Source: PZPK01 sp041590075 (lineage in GTDB: Bacteria > Pseudomonadota > Gammaproteobacteria > Pseudomonadales > Oleiphilaceae). From it: a stretch of 64,000 nt of DNA. Made by a program: the position numbers and the translations under genes. Positions 61,131-64,000 of the stretch are shown piece by piece (position 1 is the stretch's first letter; each line of letters begins with the position of its first letter). The stretch is taken from the NCBI GenBank assembly GCA_041590075.1, contig JBFHUL010000001.1, forward strand, positions 62,001 through 126,000. The letters are read 5' to 3'. The notes under the pieces are model-generated. The model was not told where the DNA came from, made no database searches, and saw nothing but the letters and a program-made list of their open reading frames with translations.

Positions 61131-62144
61131 ATGTTTAAATTGTTCATGATGCTGCTGGGCATGCTCTCGCTCAGTGCAGTCGGCCATGCCAATCAGGCAT
61201 CTGCCCCCACACCCGTGACCATGTGCGTGTTCGACTTCGTCGGCAACGATGGCCCCATCCACAAACGCATGAAGGAATACCAGATTGACGCCTTCCGATG
61301 GGGGGTTGATCTGTCATTCAAAGTGTTTACCGACGACCGTATTGCGTCCGAAGAGTTTAAGAACGGACAGTGCGACATGGTCAACTTACCCGGCATTCGG
61401 GCGCGCGAGTTCAACGATTTTACCGGCTCCATCAATGCGGTGGGTGCCATTCCCACCTACGACCATTTGGCCATGATCATCAAAACACTCAGCAGCCCAA
61501 AGGCTGCCCAGCTGATGCGCAAAGGCGAATACGAAGTGATTGGTATTTCCCCCATTGGCGCGATCTTTCTGTTCGTCAACGACAAGGGGATTCAGAAGCC
61601 CGCAGATATGGCCGGAAAACGCGTGACGGTGCTCGACAATGCGCCGGAGACCGAATATCTGGCGCAACGCATCGGCATGACACCGGTATCATCCAGCATC
61701 ACCAATGCCCTGCAGAAGTTCAACAACAAAGCCGTGGACATCACCGGAGCGCCGGGTCTGGCGTTTGAACCCATGGAACTCTATAAGGGCCTGGAACCCA
61801 ATGGCGGCATCATCAAGTGGCCCACATTGCAGATCACCATGCAGCTGCTTGTGCGCTGGGAAAAGCTGCCCCCAGATTTTGGCCAGAATTCGCGGGAACT
61901 CATGGCGAACAAATATCCCGTCGACATCAAGGAAATTGAACGCAGCGAAGCGACGATCCCTGAAAAGTACTGGATCGATATTAACGACGACACCAAAAAC
62001 AACTGGAACGAAACGTTCAGGGAATCCCGTATCGCACTGCGTGAGCGCAATGTTTATAACGGCAAGGCACTGACCTTATTCCGCAAGGTGCGCTGTAAGG
62101 TAGATCCCAATCTGGCGGAATGCACCTCGAAGGATAAAGAATAG
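61131..62144 (+). CDS. putative periplasmic solute-binding protein (DUF6091-like)
   Basis: A 337-residue exported protein with a signal peptide (MFKLFMMLLGMLSLSAVGHA, cleavage near 20). The body resembles type II periplasmic binding proteins of TRAP and related transporters: MVNLPGIRAREFNDFTGS near 83, YDHLAMIIKTL near 108, IGISPIGAIFLFVND near 137, KRVTVLDNAPETEYLAQR near 165 and KWPTLQITMQLL near 228. No TRAP membrane gene is adjacent, so it is an orphan binding protein or has another role. Ligand unknown. Confidence 0.7.
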   Translation: MFKLFMMLLGMLSLSAVGHANQASAPTPVTMCVFDFVGNDGPIHKRMKEYQIDAFRWGVDLSFKVFTDDRIASEEFKNGQCDMVNLPGIRAREFNDFTGSINAVGAIPTYDHLAMIIKTLSSPKAAQLMRKGEYEVIGISPIGAIFLFVNDKGIQKPADMAGKRVTVLDNAPETEYLAQRIGMTPVSSSITNALQKFNNKAVDITGAPGLAFEPMELYKGLEPNGGIIKWPTLQITMQLLVRWEKLPPDFGQNSRELMANKYPVDIKEIERSEATIPEKYWIDINDDTKNNWNETFRESRIALRERNVYNGKALTLFRKVRCKVDPNLAECTSKDKE

Positions 62145-62156
62145 TAGGAGCACGCC

Positions 62157-62561
62157 CTACCGGCGTACCTCAGCCATCGTTTCAATGCGGCCCGCCCGTT
62201 CAAAGTGCAACACGAGCGGAAACGGCCGCCCTGCTGCCAAAGGCCGCTGCAAGCCCATCACCATTAAATGGTAGCCGCCGGGCTCAAATATCACTGACTC
62301 TCCGGCAGGCACCGGCACCCTCGGCACCTCAGACATCTGCATCACGCCGTCGTGCATACTGCTTTCATGTATCTCAACCATGGCCGCCTCGGGAGAACTT
62401 GCACCCACGAGCCTGTCGTCCTCCTCACTGAGCACACGCATATAACCTGCGGTGGTACTGACGCCGGGAGGCAGCAGGCGCACCCAAGCGTTGCTCACCA
62501 CCACCTCACTCATGGCCTGGCTTGCGACCAAAAACAGCGTGACAAGGAGTAGCGTTCGCAT
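62157..62561 (-). CDS. copper chaperone PCu(A)C
   Basis: A 134-residue periplasmic copper carrier with a signal peptide (LLLVTLFLVASQAMS). The binding motif is in IHESSMHDGVMQMSEV near 63 and the later HLMVMGL near 98, matching H-M-x10-M-x21-H-x-M with one shift. Its fold brings Cu(I) to cytochrome oxidase Cu(A). It overlaps hemH by 1 nt and is read after it, so heme and copper supply for respiration are linked here. Confidence 0.87.
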   Translation of the reverse strand: MRTLLLVTLFLVASQAMSEVVVSNAWVRLLPPGVSTTAGYMRVLSEEDDRLVGASSPEAAMVEIHESSMHDGVMQMSEVPRVPVPAGESVIFEPGGYHLMVMGLQRPLAAGRPFPLVLHFERAGRIETMAEVRR

Positions 62562-63652
62562 TACCGAGACTCCTCTTTGCCCTTCAATGCATGATAGCGT
62601 TGCTCGCGTTCTGAGTTATCGCCAGCGGTTTGAGGCCAGGTATCCAAGTGCCTGACAACCAGCGCCTCCAGCGCCCCGATATGCGCCTCGCGCGCATTCA
62701 GAGCCGGAATATACTCGAACCGTTCACCACCCGAACCCAAAAAATAGTCACGGTTCTCAACCGCGATTTCTTCTAACGTTTCCAGACAATCGGCAGCAAA
62801 TCCAGGGCACACCACCTGCACGGATTTTATCCCTTCACCCGGCAAGGATTTCAGCGTCGCATCGGTATAAGGTTTTAACCACTCGGCTTTACCGAAGCGC
62901 GATTGAAAGGTCGTGCGATAGCTGCCTTCGGGCAAATCAAGCGCCTGCGCCAGCAAGCGGGTCGTGGCATGGCACTGGCAATGGTAGGGATCTCCCTGAT
63001 CCAGGTAACGCCGTGGCACACCGTGATAGGAAAGCAGCAACAAATCGGCCCGGCCGTGCTCCTCCCAATGCGCGCGCACGCTCTCGGCCAAGGCCGAGAT
63101 GTACGCCGGTTCATCATGATAATTGCCGATAAAATGCAAATGGGGCAGCCAGCGGCGCTGGGTAAAGTCCTTGGCTAAAGCATCGAAGGTGGAGGCGGTC
63201 GTCGAGCCCGAGTACTGTGGATACAGAGGCAAAACAATCAGGCGGCGTACTCCCGCATCCAACATACCGTCGACCACACTGCTTATCGCGGGGTTACCGT
63301 AACGCATGGCAAAATCCACCACGACCTGTTCGCCATAACGCGCCTGCAAACGTTCACGTAAAGCCTGGCACTGGGCACGGGTGTTGACGAGCAGTGGCGA
63401 GCCATCTTCACGCCACACCGATGCGTAGGCCTCCGCAGAGCGCTTGGGACGCACCCGCAAAATGATCCCGTGTAAGATCACCAGCCAAATCAGACGCGGA
63501 ATTTCCACCACACGGGGATCCGACAGAAATTCGCGCAGGTAGCGCCGCAAAGCCGGTGCATCCGGTGCATCGGGGGTGCCGAGGTTGGTTACTAACACAC
63601 CGAGTTTATCGGCTTGTCGATGCGAAAAGTTGTGCTTGCCCAAATAAGCCAT
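62561..63652 (-). CDS. hemH: ferrochelatase HemH
   Basis: Inserts iron into protoporphyrin IX. The 363-residue protein has VLVTNLGTPDAPD near 20, the catalytic histidine in LLLSYHGVPRRYLDQGD near 213, YHCQCHATTRLLA near 229, and the C-terminal VVCPGFAADCLETLEEI near 287 with the conserved Glu. Longer than E. coli (320) but in the range of marine relatives. Upstream of the copper chaperone, 11 nt behind the YdcF-type gene. Confidence 0.96.
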   Translation of the reverse strand: MAYLGKHNFSHRQADKLGVLVTNLGTPDAPDAPALRRYLREFLSDPRVVEIPRLIWLVILHGIILRVRPKRSAEAYASVWREDGSPLLVNTRAQCQALRERLQARYGEQVVVDFAMRYGNPAISSVVDGMLDAGVRRLIVLPLYPQYSGSTTASTFDALAKDFTQRRWLPHLHFIGNYHDEPAYISALAESVRAHWEEHGRADLLLLSYHGVPRRYLDQGDPYHCQCHATTRLLAQALDLPEGSYRTTFQSRFGKAEWLKPYTDATLKSLPGEGIKSVQVVCPGFAADCLETLEEIAVENRDYFLGSGGERFEYIPALNAREAHIGALEALVVRHLDTWPQTAGDNSEREQRYHALKGKEESR

Positions 63653-63663
63653 AGATCACCGTA

Positions 63664-64000
63664 TCATGCGTTCAATCTTGCCCATAACAGACCCAAATAT
63701 TCGTGCCAGGCCTGTTGGGCATGTTCCAGGTTATGCGCACTGGGCACCCAGCTTCGCCAGTCGTAGAGCCGATCGCCGGCACTCAAAAAGCGCGTCGGCG
63801 CCGGCACAACGTTGAGCCCGTGCTGTGCAAACAGATACACAGCGCGAGGCATGTGCATGGCCGATGTGACCAGTGCGACGCGCTGGCCGTCAAACACCTT
63901 GGCCCAGTGCTCGGCTTCCTCCGCGGTATCCTTCGGTGATTCCGCCAGCACGATGCGCGCCGCCGGCACGCCCAGCGCCTGCGCCATCTGCCCCATGGCT
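63664..64000 (-). CDS. YdcF/ElyC family protein (partial, N-terminus outside window)
   Basis: C-terminal part, about 110 residues visible, of a DUF218 protein. Conserved segments are VLAESPKDTAEEAEHW and LVTSAMHMPRAVYLF, which carry the polar active-site residues of this SanA/ElyC/YdcF fold. The start lies beyond the window edge. Family members act in envelope integrity in enterobacteria; the specific role is unknown. Same strand as hemH, 11 nt before it. Confidence 0.85.
   Translation of the reverse strand, partial: AMGQMAQALGVPAARIVLAESPKDTAEEAEHWAKVFDGQRVALVTSAMHMPRAVYLFAQHGLNVVPAPTRFLSAGDRLYDWRSWVPSAHNLEHAQQAWHEYLGLLWARLNA

Noticed and set aside
1..64000. Mobile elements, CRISPR arrays, tRNA or rRNA genes
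   Set aside because: I looked for transposase genes, regular repeat-spacer arrays and tRNA-like cloverleaf sequences and saw none. A tRNAscan or CRISPR finder run would settle it.

Overview
The window is chromosomal DNA of a gammaproteobacterium. Gene content and order resemble Pseudomonas and, more closely, the marine Cellvibrionales (Simiduia/Gilvimarinus/Cellvibrio type). Examples are dapF-lysA-lptM next to cyaA and argH, algZ-algR followed by hemC-hemD-hemX-hemY, ubiD next to rho, pilT-pilU next to yggS-proC, and an Fnr/Anr gene behind hemN. The family-level placement is inferred from synteny and was not tested. Nearly every gene is a housekeeping gene, coding density is high, and I see no insertion sequence, prophage, CRISPR array, tRNA or rRNA. 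The first gene (dapF) and the last (a YdcF-type protein) run off the window.

Layout. 1-6.5 kb: lysine and arginine biosynthesis, LptM lipoprotein and class I adenylate cyclase, all leftward. 6.5-13 kb: AlgZ/AlgR two-component pair, a small secreted protein and the heme genes hemCDXY, all rightward. 13-17 kb, leftward: a ferredoxin-flavin reductase overlapping ubiD, then rho with a long leader. 17-20 kb: molybdopterin genes moeA-moaD-moaE, a GNAT protein and a CBS protein. 20-29 kb, mostly leftward: an antiporter, tcdA, a two-domain acyltransferase resembling ornithine-lipid synthase OlsF, trmB, a GlxA-type regulator, comM and ubiK. An unannotated small-RNA-like unit lies between trmB and glxA. 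29-31 kb: glnK-amtB behind a sigma-54 promoter with two NtrC-like sites. 31-38 kb: PilZ protein, polyamine genes speE/speA, a hydrolase, a thioredoxin-like protein, fnr and hemN with a perfect Fnr box. 38-42.8 kb: phosphatase, ppnP, the EF-P paralogue efpL, cinA, proC and yggS. 42.9-48.5 kb: twitching ATPases pilT and pilU, a small BRCT-like protein, and a large membrane GGDEF/EAL protein with a degenerate GGDEF site. 48.6-52.5 kb: uvrD, a coiled-coil membrane protein and pdxH. 52.6-56.7 kb: an operon that matches the recently recognised bufferin type (DUF2282 precursor, MNIO enzyme, partner protein, DoxX), then a TetR regulator diverging from an alpha/beta hydrolase whose promoter carries a perfect 24-bp palindrome. 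56.7-64 kb: thiI, ppnN, a small cytochrome c, mgsA, an orphan solute-binding-like protein, a PCu(A)C copper chaperone and hemH.

The most unusual content is the bufferin-type RiPP operon (52597-54981), the sRNA-like transcription unit (25905-26039), and several clean palindromic operator candidates. Heme and redox control recurs: hemCDXY, hemN-fnr, hemH, cytochrome c and a copper chaperone all lie within 64 kb.
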